Positions 41,740-51,603 are shown, counted from the stretch's first letter. The stretch is DNA of 64,000 bases from Nitrospirillum sp034653355 (GCF_034653355.1 NZ_JAYEER010000001.1:1364001-1428000), one strand, 5' to 3'. Numbers and translations: made by a program. The notes: generated by a model not told the origin, from the sequence alone.

Positions 41740-41764
41740 AACCTCCACGGACGGCGCTGGTTCC
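41740..41764 (-). promoter_or_regulatory. Sigma-EcfG-like promoter of otsA
   Basis: On the minus strand GGAAC, 16 bases, then GGTT, one mismatch to the GGAAC-N16/17-CGTT general stress consensus. Transcription would start about 26 bases before the otsA ATG. Trehalose synthesis is a classic target of this sigma factor in Alphaproteobacteria. Confidence 0.5.
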
Positions 41765-41791
41765 CGGCCTCCAGTGAAAGATGTCTATGCT

Positions 41792-44358
41792 TCAATGACT
41801 TCCCGATTGGTCCCCCATCCCCACCACGCTCGCGCCCGGGGTGGGCAGGGCGTAGGCCATGATGTAGTCGCCGTTGCGCGTGCGCAGGCCGCCGTGTCCG
41901 CCGGCGGCGATGACGACGTACTGCCGCCCGTCCTTGCCCTGGTAGGTCATGGGGTTCGCCTGGCCGCCCGCCGGGAGGCGGGCCTTCCACAATTCCCGGC
42001 CCGTCTGTTCGTCGAAGGCCCGCAGATACTGGTCGGCGGTGGCGCCGATGAAGATGACGCCGCTGGCCGTCACCAGGTTGCCGCCGATGTTGAAGATGCC
42101 CGTGGGCAGGGGCGCGTTCGTCCGCGTGTTGAACAGGTTGGTGTCGCGCGTGGTGCCCAGGGGTCGCTGCCAGGCGATGGTGCGGCTCTGCAGGTCGATG
42201 GCCACCAGCTTGCCCCAGGGCGGGGCGTGGCACGGGGCGCCGAACGCGCCCAGCCAGGGCTGGACCACGGCGGCATAGGGCGTGCCGTATTGCGGCCCTA
42301 TGCTGAAGTCCTTGGGCTTGGGATAGGGTTCGCTCCAGCCTTTCCACGGCTTGATCAAGCCCTTCTTCATCGCCTCCTCGCGCGGCAGGATGTCGACGGT
42401 GAAGGGGATGTAGCTGGCGTTGGCGATCAGCAGGTGGCGGCTGGGGTCGATGCTGGCGCCGTGCCAATCGACCACGCCGTCAAAGGCGGGATAGGCGATC
42501 GTGCCACGATCCAGCGTGGGCGGGGTGTAGAGCCCATCGTAGCGCCGGCGCTGGAAATCCAGTCGGCACAGCAGCTGGTCGATGGGGGTGGCGCCCCAGG
42601 CGTCGGTGGCCTTCAACGGCGGCGGGGTCAGCGAGGGCATGCCGATGGAAAAGGGCTGGGTCGGTGACAGGCGCTCGCCCGGCAGGCCCCGGCCCGGCAC
42701 CGCCTTCTCCTCCACCCGCGCCAGCGGACGGCCGTCGCGCCGGTCCAGCAGGTAAAGCTCACCCATCTTGGTGGTCTGCACCAGGGCCGGGACGACGCCG
42801 TCCGGCGTCGACACCTCCACCAGCGACGGGCCCACGGGCAGGTCGAAGTCCCAGACGTCATGGTGCACGGTCTGGAAGTGCCAGCGTTCCTGCCCGGTGG
42901 CGATGTCCAGCGCCACCAGGGCGCTGGAATAGGCGTCGTCGAACGGCCGGCGGTCGGCGCCATAATAGTCCGGCGTGGCGTTGCCCAGGGGGATGTAGAC
43001 CAGGCCCAGCGCCGGGTCGGCGGTGTAGGTGCCCCAGCCGTTGGGCGTGCCGCGGGTGTAGACCTCCCCCGGCTTCAAGGGCGCCGTGGGGTCGGGCCGG
43101 CCCATGTCCCAGGCCCAGGCCAGCGCGCCGCTGACGGGATCATAGGCGCGCACCACGCCCGAGGGTTCGCCCTTGGACTGGTTGTCGTAGATCCATCCGC
43201 CCAGGATGACGCGATTGTTCACCACCAGCGGCTGGGAGGTGATGAAATGGAAGCCCGGCGGCACTGGGCCCATGGCATCCGTCAGGCTGACGTAGCCGTT
43301 GCTGCCAAAATCGGGACAGGGCTGTCCGGTGTCGGCATCCAGGGCCATCAGCCGGGCGTCTGCCGTGGTGGCGATGATGCGCCGGGGGCAGGCGGCGGCC
43401 GTGGGGTTGCCCGGGGGGGCAAGAGGCGTGGGTGCCGCCTCGGCCGGTTTCTCGTAATAGGCCACGCCCCGGCAGGCCAGGTACTCGTTGGCCGATGTGT
43501 CGTTGTGGGGATCGTATTTCCACTTCACGGTGCCGGCGGTGGCGTCCAGGGCGATGACCTGGCGGTGCGGGGTGCAGAAATAGAGGGTGTCGTTCACCTT
43601 GATGGGTGTCGCCTCGAAATTGAATTCCCGCCCGTTCTTGTTCTCGAAATCGCTGGGCATGTCGCCGGTGCGGTAATACCAGGCCAGCTCCAGCTGATTG
43701 ACATTGTCCGGCCGGATTTGGCTCAAGGGCGAGAAGCGGTCGCCATCGGCGGTGCGGCCGTAGTATCGCCAGCCGTCCTGGGGCACCGGCGGATTGGGCG
43801 CCGGTTCGGTAATGGGCTTGCCACCTGCCAGGGGGCCGCCCCCACCGTTCGGATGGCGGAGACGCGGTAGCCCAACGCCACGACCACCAACACGGCCAGC
43901 GCGTAGACACCCACGCCCAGCCAGGGACGGTAGGTCAGGGGCCCGGGTCGGACGCTGTGCGTGGCCAAGGGATCCTCTTCCGGCGGTCCCGGCGGGCGCG
44001 GCGCCCCGTGCAGGGGACGCACCACCCACGGCAGGCTGAGCCACATGCCCAGCAGCGCTGGCGTCAGCAGTCGGGGAACCAGCTGCCACCCGTCCAGCCC
44101 CACCTCCCAATAGGCCCACAGCGCCGTGGCCAGGAACAGCAGGGCGTACAGCCATAAGGCTTCCCACCGGCCCCGGCCCAGCAGCGCGCCCACCACCACC
44201 AGCGTCAGGCCGGCCAGCAGGTAGTACCAACTGCCGCCCGCCACGATCAGCCAGCCGCCGGGGATGATCAGCGCCAGGCCGAGAAGGATGACGACGACGC
44301 CTGTCAGGCCTGGCCAGGACAGCCAGGGGAAGCGGCGGGAATTCTGGGGCGTAGGCAT
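41792..44358 (-). CDS. gcd: Membrane-bound PQQ-dependent glucose dehydrogenase, frameshifted as given
   Basis: About 855 residues when reconstructed. Oxidises glucose (or a related sugar/polyol) to the lactone in the periplasm and passes electrons to ubiquinone. The N-terminal 140 residues form about five membrane helices (LTGVVVILLGLALIIPGGWLI onward). The rest is the quinoprotein propeller: GRTADGDRFSPLSQI, GGWIYDNQSKGEPSG, VHHDVWDFDLP and YVVIAAGGHGGL. The two parts are in different frames; one missing base in the G run 43831-43835 explains this. GGAGG lies 9 bases before the ATG at 44358. No pqq synthesis genes are in the window. In plant-associated bacteria this enzyme drives gluconic acid production and phosphate solubilisation. 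Confidence 0.9.
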
Positions 44359-44414
44359 GCGATCCCACCTCCGTTCGTCATCGCACAACACAGCAGCTTG
44401 AGCCTGGTTCCGCC

Positions 44415-45953
44415 TCAGAAGTCCGGCGGGTCGGGCAACTGCGCCGGATCCACCGGCCGCCAGCCCAGGCCCAGACTTTTCTGCAGGGCGATGTAGTCGT
44501 TGCTGGTCTGCGCCTGGGCCTGCGCCAGGCTTTGCTCCACCGTCAGGCGCTGGCGCTCGGCGTCCAGCGCCTCCAGCGCCGTGGCGGTGCCGCCCCGATA
44601 GCGGGCGTCGACCAGCCGCTGGGCCCGGGCGGCGACGTCCAGGGCGCCGGCCAGCTGGAAGGCGGCCTCGCGCTGGTGGCCGTAGCGGGACAGGCCGCTC
44701 TCCGCGTCCTGCAGGGCCTGCAGCACCGTGTTCTCATACTGCGCCAGGCTTTCCTGGTTGGCGGCGCCAGCCTGGCGGATCTGGGCGCGCACCCGGCCCC
44801 AGTCCAGCACGTTCCAGCTCAGCATGGGGGCGCCGATCATGCTGAGGCTGCTGCTGCGGAACAGCGTGTCCACCTTGTTGGAACCGAAGCCGATGCTGCC
44901 GAACAGGCTGACGCTGGGAAACAGCTGGGCCACGGCCTGGCCGATCTGCGCATTGCTGGCGGCCAGCTGGCGTTCGGCGGCGCGGATGTCCGGCCGGCGC
45001 CGCAGCAGGGCGGCGGGGTCGGCCACCGGCACCACCGCCGGCGGCAGGGGCAGGGGACGGATGGGCGCCAGCTCGGCATCCAGGGCGCCGGGCTCCTGTC
45101 CCACCAGCAGGGCCAGCTGGTCCATGGCCTGTTCCACCTGGCCTTCCAGCGGCGGGATCTGCGCGTCGGTCTGCCGGACCTGGGTTTCCATGCGGGCCAC
45201 GTCGGCGTCCGTGGCCGTGCCCAGGCGACGCTTATCCACGGTCAGGTCCAGCATGCGGTGTTCAGCCGCCGCCGAGGCGCGGGTGAGGTCCAGCCGGTGC
45301 TGGGCGTCGCGCAGGCCGACATAGGCCTGTCCCACCTCCGCCGCCAGTTGCACCTGGGCGTCCTCAACCTTGGCGGCGGCCGCGTCGGTCTGGGCCGCCG
45401 CCGCCTCGATCTCCCGCCGCGTGCCGCCGAACAGGTCCAGTTCCCAGCGCGCGTCGAAGCCCAAATTGTACAGCTCCGTCGTCACATGGTTGGGAATGTC
45501 GACATGGGGTGGTGTGCCACCGGGGAACAGGCCGGGGTTGGTGATCGCCTCCCGCGCCAGGGCGGCGTTGATCTGGTTGTCGGCCGTGGACAGGGCCCCG
45601 GTGGGGATGCGCGCCTTGGCCGCCAGCGCGGTGGCGTTGCCCTGGGGGAACAGGGCGGCACGCTGCTGCGCCACCAGCGCGCGCGCCTCCAGCACGCGCG
45701 CTTCCGCCGCCTTCAGCGTGGGGCTGGCGGCCAGTGCCGTGTCCACCAGGCGTGCCAGCTCCGGATCACCCATGCCGTCCCACCAGCGCGCCGGCGGGGT
45801 GGCGATGTCCACCGGCGCGCTGCCGGCCCGGTGGAACTGGCCGGCGGCCTCGGACGTGGGCGCGACGTCAGGCGGGCCCTTGTAGTCGGGCCCCACCGTG
45901 CAGGCAGCCAATAACGAGAGCAGGGGCAGCAGGGCCGGGCGCCGCATCGTCAA
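44415..45953 (-). CDS. NodT-type outer membrane efflux lipoprotein
   Basis: 512 residues. Lipoprotein signal with lipobox LLAAC (Cys18), followed by TVGPDYKGP, typical of the NodT/OprM family. Two long homologous halves of coiled-coil and barrel strands follow (for example ALVAQQRAALFPQGNATAL and RPDIRAAERQLAASNAQIGQA). It forms the trimeric exit duct for the EmrAB pump encoded just upstream; its ATG overlaps the emrB stop by 4 bases. Confidence 0.93.
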   Translation of the reverse strand: MTMRRPALLPLLSLLAACTVGPDYKGPPDVAPTSEAAGQFHRAGSAPVDIATPPARWWDGMGDPELARLVDTALAASPTLKAAEARVLEARALVAQQRAALFPQGNATALAAKARIPTGALSTADNQINAALAREAITNPGLFPGGTPPHVDIPNHVTTELYNLGFDARWELDLFGGTRREIEAAAAQTDAAAAKVEDAQVQLAAEVGQAYVGLRDAQHRLDLTRASAAAEHRMLDLTVDKRRLGTATDADVARMETQVRQTDAQIPPLEGQVEQAMDQLALLVGQEPGALDAELAPIRPLPLPPAVVPVADPAALLRRRPDIRAAERQLAASNAQIGQAVAQLFPSVSLFGSIGFGSNKVDTLFRSSSLSMIGAPMLSWNVLDWGRVRAQIRQAGAANQESLAQYENTVLQALQDAESGLSRYGHQREAAFQLAGALDVAARAQRLVDARYRGGTATALEALDAERQRLTVEQSLAQAQAQTSNDYIALQKSLGLGWRPVDPAQLPDPPDF

Positions 45954-47532
45954 TGCCCCCCGCCGGGGGCGCCGCCCTTGGGCAGCGGCCGCATCATGAG
46001 TACCAGGGGGATGGAGCCGAACAGGATCATACCGAACAGCCAGAACAGGTCGCTGAAGGTCAGGACGTTGGCCTGGTGGGCCACCTGCTGGCTGAACACC
46101 GCCAGGCCGCGCAGCCGCCCACCCTGCGGGTCGCCATTGGCGAAGGCCTGGGTCAACTGGGCGATGTAGGCTTGGCCCTCGGGCGAGTTGTAGGTGACGC
46201 TTTCACCGATGCGGTTGATATGCAGGGTGTCGCGTTGGTCCAACAGGGTGGAGATGACGGCCAGGCCGAAGGAACCGCCCAGGTTGCGCGCGGCGTTGAA
46301 CAGGCAGGACGCATCCTCGGCATGGTCCTTGCCGGCGGACGCGGTCGCCGCCTGGTTCAGGAACAACATGGAGAAAAACTGCCCCACGCCGCGCAGCAGT
46401 TGCGGCCCCACCAGCTCCGGCCCGGCGATGTCCGGTGTCAGGTGGCTGTTCAGCATGCAGCTCACGCCATAGAAGCCCAGGCCCATGGCGACCGCCAGGC
46501 GCACGTCGATGAGGCGGACCGCGAGGGGAAGAAGGGCATCAGCATCAGCGTGGGCACGCCGCTGATCATGGCGATGTAGCCCGACTGTTCCGGATTGTAG
46601 CCCTGGACGTTGGCCAGATACTGCGGGATCAGGTACAGCAGGCCGTACAGCGCACCGCCCACCACCAAGCTCATGGCGAAGACGGCGGCGAAGCTGTGGT
46701 TGCCGACCAGGATACTGAGGCGGATGACCGGCCGGCGGGCCACGAACTGCCCCGCGATCAGCAGCACGAAGCCGAGGATGGAGACGCCGGTCAGGGTGTT
46801 GATCATGTCGGATTCGAACCACCGCTCCCGCTGGCCTTCCTCCAGCAGGGTGGTCAGGCAACCCAGGCCCAGGGCCAGCCCCAGGATGCCCAGCCAGTCG
46901 GCGTTAGCCAGTTGGCCCGTATCGCCCTTTTCGGACGGCAAGCCCAGGATCAGCAGGCCCAGCAGCACCAGGCCGATGGGCAGGTTCAGGAAGAAGGCGT
47001 AGTGCCAACTGACGTTCTCCGCCAGATAGCCGCCGATGACGGGCCCCAGCACGGGGCCCAGCACGGCGGTGGCGCCGAACAGGGCGATGCCCACCGGTTG
47101 CTGGCTGGGTGGTAGGCGGGTGGAGACGATGGTCATGGCGGTGGGGATCATGGCGCCACCCGTCATGCCCTGGCCCACGCGGCCCATGATCATCTGCACC
47201 AGGTTGCCGGAGATGCCGCAGGCCATGGACGACAGGACGAAGCCGGTGGTGACGATCAGCAGGAAGGTGCGCAGGCCCAGCATGCGCACGAACCAGCCGG
47301 CCAGGGCGATCATGATGATCTCCGCCACCAGGTAGGCGGTGGAGATCCAGGTGCCCTCGCTGCCGCTGGCGCCCACCTCGCCCTGGATGAGGGGCAGGGC
47401 GGCGTTGACGATGGAGACGTCCAGGGTCGCCATCAGGGCGCCGATGGTGCCGGCCGCCACGGCCAGCCAGGCGCCACTGTCGGCCTTCGACGCATTTCCC
47501 TTCGGGGCCGCTGCCGCGGCGGCGGCGCTCAT
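45950..47532 (-). CDS. emrB: EmrB/QacA (DHA2) drug efflux permease, frameshifted as given
   Basis: Reconstructed about 527 residues, the normal length for the 14-helix DHA2 group. Visible motifs: GTWISTAYLVAEIIMIALAG, GRVGQGMTGGAMIPTAM and motif C-like LGPVLGPVIGGYL. The frame changes in the run of four G at 46525-46528: TLMLMPFFP must continue as LAVRLIDVRLAVAMG. This needs one extra base. The two halves are open from 46462 to 47532 and 45950 to 46861. Its start overlaps the emrA stop by 4 bases and its end overlaps the outer-membrane gene. Exports drugs or toxic organics by proton antiport. Confidence 0.9.
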
Positions 47533-48839
47533 TTCCCGGCCCCGTTCTGCGGCTGGTTGGTCTCCTCCGCCTCCCGATTGCGCTGGACAGCGTCGTCATG
47601 CTCGCGCTGGCGCCGCTCCTCCGTGCGCTTGGCCTCCTCTTTGATACGGCGCTGCTCCTCCTTGGCGCCAATGGTGTCGACGGTGACGATGACCGACAGC
47701 CCCGGCACCAGCACCTTGCGCGCCTCCGGCCCCGCCTCGATGCGGATGCGCACCGGCACGCGCTGCACGATCTTGGTGAAGTTGCCGGTGGCGTTTTGCG
47801 GCGGCAGCAGGGCGAACTGGGCGCCGGTGCCGGGGGCGAAGCTGTCCACCGTGCCGTGGAACTCCCCGCCGCTGACGGCATCGACGGTGAAGGTGGCGGG
47901 CTGGCCGATGCGCATCAGGCCGATCTGCGTCTCCTTGTAGTTGGCGACCAGGTAGACGCCCTCCAGCGGCACGATGGACATCAGGCGCGTGCCCGTCTGC
48001 ACGTACTGGCCGACGCGCACGGAGCGGTCGCCCACCCGGCCCCTGATGCTGCTGCGCACCAAAGTGCTGCGCAAATCCACGTCCGCCTGGTCCACCTGGG
48101 CCTGGGCTTGCTCCACCTGGGCCTGGGCGCTCTGGATCTGGGCGTTCAGCACGTCGATCTGGCGCCGCGCGCTTTCCACCTGCGCCTCATCGGCGACGGC
48201 CTCGGCCCTGGCCTGGTCGCGGGTCTGGCGCATCTGGTCCAGCTGTTCCGCCGTCTGGGCGCCGCTGGCGGCGAGCGGTGTGTAGCGGTCGACCTGGCGC
48301 TGGGCATACAGGGCGGTGCTGCGGGCGCCGGCCAGTTGGGCCTGGGCGCGCACAATCTCCGTCTCCTGCCGGCGGATCTGGGCCTGGTACTCCACGATGG
48401 CGGCCTTGCCCTGGGCCACCTGGGCCACGGCCTGGTCGTGGCGGGCCTTGGTCTCCCGCTCATCAATCTTCACCAGGGGCTGGCCGGGCTCCACCAACTG
48501 GTTGTCCTCGATCAGCACCTGCTCGACATAACCGCCCACCTTGGGCGCGACGGTCACCATGTCGGCTTGCAGATAGGCGTCGTTGGTCTCCTGCTCGTAT
48601 TGGCCGGTGGTCCAGTAGTAGACGCCCCAGGCGATCAGGGCCGCGACGACCGCCACGGCCGCGATGATCAGGCCGATGCGCACCCGCGGGTTGGCGAGGG
48701 GGGAGGGTTTCTTCTCCTCCTTGCCGTCCTTGCCCCGGCCGTCCTCGTCCCGCTTCTTGTCGTCCTGTCGCTTGTCGTCGCCCTGATGACGATCGCCCTG
48801 GGGCTGCTGGTCCTCGCGTGGCGTCTCGTCATCACTCAT
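47529..48839 (-). CDS. emrA: EmrA/HlyD-type membrane fusion protein
   Basis: 436 residues from the ATG at 48839. Very charged cytoplasmic N-terminus (residues 1-45, Lys/Asp/Glu/Gln-rich), one membrane helix about 49-71, then the barrel-sandwich half NDAYLQADMVTVAPKVGGYV. A long alpha-helical hairpin rich in Ala/Gln comes next (about 130-240), then SIRGRVGDRSVRVGQYVQTGT. A second charged coiled-coil tail ends the protein. Bridges EmrB to the outer-membrane duct. First gene of the operon, divergent from a TetR-type regulator. Confidence 0.93.
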   Translation of the reverse strand: MSDDETPREDQQPQGDRHQGDDKRQDDKKRDEDGRGKDGKEEKKPSPLANPRVRIGLIIAAVAVVAALIAWGVYYWTTGQYEQETNDAYLQADMVTVAPKVGGYVEQVLIEDNQLVEPGQPLVKIDERETKARHDQAVAQVAQGKAAIVEYQAQIRRQETEIVRAQAQLAGARSTALYAQRQVDRYTPLAASGAQTAEQLDQMRQTRDQARAEAVADEAQVESARRQIDVLNAQIQSAQAQVEQAQAQVDQADVDLRSTLVRSSIRGRVGDRSVRVGQYVQTGTRLMSIVPLEGVYLVANYKETQIGLMRIGQPATFTVDAVSGGEFHGTVDSFAPGTGAQFALLPPQNATGNFTKIVQRVPVRIRIEAGPEARKVLVPGLSVIVTVDTIGAKEEQRRIKEEAKRTEERRQREHDDAVQRNREAEETNQPQNGAGK

Positions 48840-48891
48840 GGGGCAGGCCTGCTCAGGTAGGGGGCGGCTGGGGCGAACGGCCGCAGTAAAC

Positions 48892-48905
48892 GGACAGGCC
48901 TGTCC
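48892..48905. promoter_or_regulatory. Perfect 14-bp palindrome GGACAGGCCTGTCC (TetR operator candidate)
   Basis: Lies in the 174-base gap between emrA (minus) and the TetR-type gene (plus), 53 bases from the emrA start. Efflux-operon TetR repressors normally bind such palindromes in the shared promoter region to control both directions. Confidence 0.6.
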
Positions 48906-49013
48906 AGATGTTCCGTGACAATCGTCATGGCGGGAAATTTTTGAGCCCTTGCAACCGGATACGGCGCCACGGCGTTTCGGTTGAAGTATTTCCCCAGGGA
49001 AGGAGCGGCCCCC

Positions 49014-49556
49014 GTGCGTCGGGATGCGCAGGACCGTCGGGAACGGCTGATCACGGCGGCGGCGGCGCTGTTCCAGTGCCACGGCTATCATGTCGCGCTG
49101 GAGGCCATCGCGGCGGAGGCCGGGGTGGGCCGCGCCACCCTTTACCGCAACTTCGCCGACCGGCGCGCGCTGGCCCTGGCGGTGTTCGAGCGGCAACTGG
49201 CGGCCTCGGCCCAGGACTGGGCGGGCACCGGCGGCGACCCGGCGGCCTTCTATCCCTTCCTGTGCCGCATCGCCCGCCAGGCCGTGCTGCACAGCCCCCT
49301 GATCGCCAGCTTGGAGGCGGATGAGGACGGGCCTGCCCTCATCCAGGGGCTACACCGGCTGCTGGACGCCGTGCTGGCCCCGCCGCTGGCTTCGGCGCAG
49401 GCGGCCGGCCTGGTGCGCGCGGACCTGACGGTGGTGGAGCTGCACCGCGCGGCCAAGATGCTGGTAGGCGCCGCCGAGCGCTTGGCGGTAGAGGCTCAGG
49501 AGCAAGCCCTGGCCGAGGCCTTGGCCCTGCTGGTCGAGGGCTTGCGGCCGCGATAG
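49014..49556 (+). CDS. TetR family transcriptional regulator
   Basis: 180 residues from a GTG at 49014, chosen because AAGGAG lies 9 bases before it; a TTG at 48981 would add 11 residues. N-terminal helix-turn-helix: RERLITAAAALFQCHGYHVA, LEAIAAEAGVGRATLYRNFADRRAL. The C-terminal ligand domain is helical and variable. Divergent from the emrAB-outer membrane operon, with a palindrome between them, so it is probably its drug-responsive repressor. Confidence 0.9.
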   Translation: MRRDAQDRRERLITAAAALFQCHGYHVALEAIAAEAGVGRATLYRNFADRRALALAVFERQLAASAQDWAGTGGDPAAFYPFLCRIARQAVLHSPLIASLEADEDGPALIQGLHRLLDAVLAPPLASAQAAGLVRADLTVVELHRAAKMLVGAAERLAVEAQEQALAEALALLVEGLRPR

Positions 49557-49558
49557 GG

Positions 49559-50419
49559 TCAGCCCGCCAGGAAGGGGCGCGTGATCGCCATGAACTCGTC
49601 AAGGCGGTCGTGATGCGGCCAATGACCGGCGTCCGCGATCATGGCTGTTCGCCCTTGCGGGAACAAGGCGGCGGCACCATTGGCCACCGGATCCTCCACC
49701 CAGCTTTTCCCGCCGTTGATCAGCAAGGTGGGGCAGGTGACCGCCGACCAAAGGTCCCGCAGCTCATCCAGGCTGATACGGAAGGGATAGGCAGTGCGGA
49801 TGTAGTTGTCGAACTTCCAGCTGTAGGTGCCGTCCTCATTCTGGTGCAGGCCGTGGACCGTCAGGTGATGCGCCTGGTCGGTCGACAGGAAACTGTTCTC
49901 CGCCTGCATGCGGGCCACGGCCTCCTCCAGTGTCTGGTATTTGCGGGGGCCCCGGGCCGACAGTTCGTGCACCTTGTCCACCCAGTCGCGGAAACGGTCG
50001 GCCAGGGGCTTCTGCGTCCGCAGTTCCTGCCAGGGCCAAGTGCCCTCCACCACCGCCAGCCGCTCCACCAGCTCGGGGTACAGGCTGGCCAGGAACAGGG
50101 CCGCCGCCCCGCCGTAGGAATGGCCCATGACCACGACCTTGCGGCCGGCGCGCTGGCGCAGCAGCTGCACCAGGTCGGCCACCACCTCCGCCAGGGTATA
50201 GGCGCCCCCTTGCGACCAGGCGGAGTCGCCGTGGCCGCGCAGGTCGGGCGCCAGGATGTGGAAGTCGCGCGCCAACTCCTGCGCCACCCAATCCCAGCTG
50301 CGGCAATGGTCGCGGCCGCCGTGGACCAGCAGCAGGGTGGGCTTGTCCTCCCGGCCCCACTCGACATAGTGCAGGCGCAGGCGGTCGGAGAAATAGAAGC
50401 GTGAGACGGGCCCGTTCAT
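49559..50419 (-). CDS. Alpha/beta hydrolase
   Basis: 286 residues. Nucleophile elbow GHSYGG with Ser101, oxyanion-side VHGGRDHCRSW near 33-42, PDLRGHGDS (59-66) and a C-terminal His in DAGHWPHHD. Cytoplasmic, no signal peptide. It resembles epoxide-hydrolase/haloperoxidase-like esterases; the substrate is not predictable. An inverted repeat ACGTTA-N6-TAACGT overlaps its ribosome-binding region, and an FCD-type regulator gene lies just upstream on the same strand. Confidence 0.88.
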   Translation of the reverse strand: MNGPVSRFYFSDRLRLHYVEWGREDKPTLLLVHGGRDHCRSWDWVAQELARDFHILAPDLRGHGDSAWSQGGAYTLAEVVADLVQLLRQRAGRKVVVMGHSYGGAAALFLASLYPELVERLAVVEGTWPWQELRTQKPLADRFRDWVDKVHELSARGPRKYQTLEEAVARMQAENSFLSTDQAHHLTVHGLHQNEDGTYSWKFDNYIRTAYPFRISLDELRDLWSAVTCPTLLINGGKSWVEDPVANGAAALFPQGRTAMIADAGHWPHHDRLDEFMAITRPFLAG

Positions 50420-50421
50420 CG

Positions 50422-50439
50422 ACGTTATCCCTTTAACGT
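50422..50439. promoter_or_regulatory. Inverted repeat ACGTTA-N6-TAACGT before the hydrolase
   Basis: Perfect 6-bp arms around the AAGGGA that serves as the hydrolase Shine-Dalgarno. Could be an operator or an RNA hairpin that masks the ribosome site. Function is inferred only from symmetry and position. Confidence 0.4.
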
Positions 50440-50478
50440 TACGGGGACGGAATGACGGGCCGTCCCCTTCTTGTTGGT

Positions 50479-51231
50479 TCAGTCGCGGGGGGCGATGGAC
50501 TCCCGCTCCACCTCCGGCGACACCCAGTCCAGCATCAGGCGGTTCTGCCGCCGCGCCAGCAGCACGGCCATCTCCGGGTCGCGGGCCAGGATGGCGTCCA
50601 CGATGCGCAGGCGGCCCGTGCGCCAGTGGGCGCAGCGGTCGGGATGGCCCTGGAAGACGCGCAGGTTGGCGTCGCGCTGGCCGAATTCGAACAGCGTGCG
50701 GTGGAACAGTTCCAGCGCCGGGTTGCCCGCCATGCGCATGAGGATGGCGTACAGCGCCACCTCGTCCCGCACCACGTCGGCTGCCAGGTAGGTCGCGTCC
50801 TTGCGGTCCATCAGGTGCTGGCGGAATTCCGCCAGATCCAGCCGGGCATCCATGGCATCGGTCGCGGCAGCCAGGTGCGCGGCCTCCACATTCACCAGCT
50901 GGAAGGCGTCCAGCACATCGCGCACCGTGGTCTGGCGCAGGCGCAGGTAGAGCGCCGCGGCCTGGGTGACGGCGCCGATGTCGGGCCGCCGGCCGTAATA
51001 GCCGCCGCCGTTGCCCCGGCGAACGACCAGCAGCTGTTCCTGCTCCAGGATGCGGGCGGTCTGGCGCAAGGTCGGGCGGCTCAGGCCATAGCGGGCCAGG
51101 AGTTCCTCCTCCGAGCCCAGGGGCGCGCCATCGGGCAGGGCCAGGATCTCATCGCGCATCCGCCGCGCCGCCTGGGCCGGCGCCCCGCCCCGGGCGGGAA
51201 CCACGGGCGTCTTTGCAGTCTGGGTCGTCAC
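50479..51231 (-). CDS. GntR/FadR-type (FCD) transcriptional regulator
   Basis: 250 residues. N-terminal winged helix: LGSEEELLARYGLSRPTLRQ, then ILEQEQLLVVRRGNGGGYY. The C-terminal FCD all-helical effector domain runs from about 95 to 240 (DVLDAFQLVNVEAAHLAAA, MRMAGNPALELFHRTLFEFG). The family senses acyl-CoAs or organic acids. It lies 59 bases upstream of the hydrolase on the same strand and is divergent from enoyl-CoA hydratase across a 370-base gap, so either could be its target. Confidence 0.88.
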   Translation of the reverse strand: MTTQTAKTPVVPARGGAPAQAARRMRDEILALPDGAPLGSEEELLARYGLSRPTLRQTARILEQEQLLVVRRGNGGGYYGRRPDIGAVTQAAALYLRLRQTTVRDVLDAFQLVNVEAAHLAAATDAMDARLDLAEFRQHLMDRKDATYLAADVVRDEVALYAILMRMAGNPALELFHRTLFEFGQRDANLRVFQGHPDRCAHWRTGRLRIVDAILARDPEMAVLLARRQNRLMLDWVSPEVERESIAPRD

Positions 51232-51603
51232 GGTGTTTGTGTCACGGCGGCAGGTTCATAGGTACCGGTTTGGGGCCGCGAGGCCCGCGCGTCGCGGCGG
51301 ATCATTCCAGGATTGCCCGTAACAGGCAACCTTTCGGGCTTGGACGCTGGGGCGGCACTGGGGCGCGGCAGCCGCGCGCCGGCAGTTCCTTCACAAACTT
51401 CGCAAGCCCCCTTTCCAGCCTTCACCCCCTTTTCCTAGTCAGACCGGTCCGATCGCTGAATAATCCCGGGAACTTCGGTATTTGCCTGCCCTTTCCTTGA
51501 TATCGGGCAGGTTGCGGGAACCGGTCGGGCTGCGGCGCGGCGCCAGTTCCCACCCGGCGTCGGCGAGACGACGCCCGCGGCAATCATCCTGGAGAGGACC
51601 TTC
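51232..51603. promoter_or_regulatory. Divergent intergenic region
   Basis: About 370 bases between the FCD regulator (minus) and enoyl-CoA hydratase (plus). A short symmetric GACCGGTC is at about 51442-51449. GGAGAGGACC precedes the hydratase ATG as its Shine-Dalgarno. I see no gene. Confidence 0.5.

Noticed and set aside
40655..42667. A 670-codon plus-strand frame across otsA and glucose dehydrogenase
   Set aside because: Antisense shadow of two well-recognised minus-strand genes in GC-rich DNA; no domain recognised.
44532..48860. Long plus-strand frames opposite the efflux operon (for example 44532-45914 and 47598-48860)
   Set aside because: Complement of NodT, EmrB and EmrA coding sequence; composition and lack of motifs mark them as shadows.
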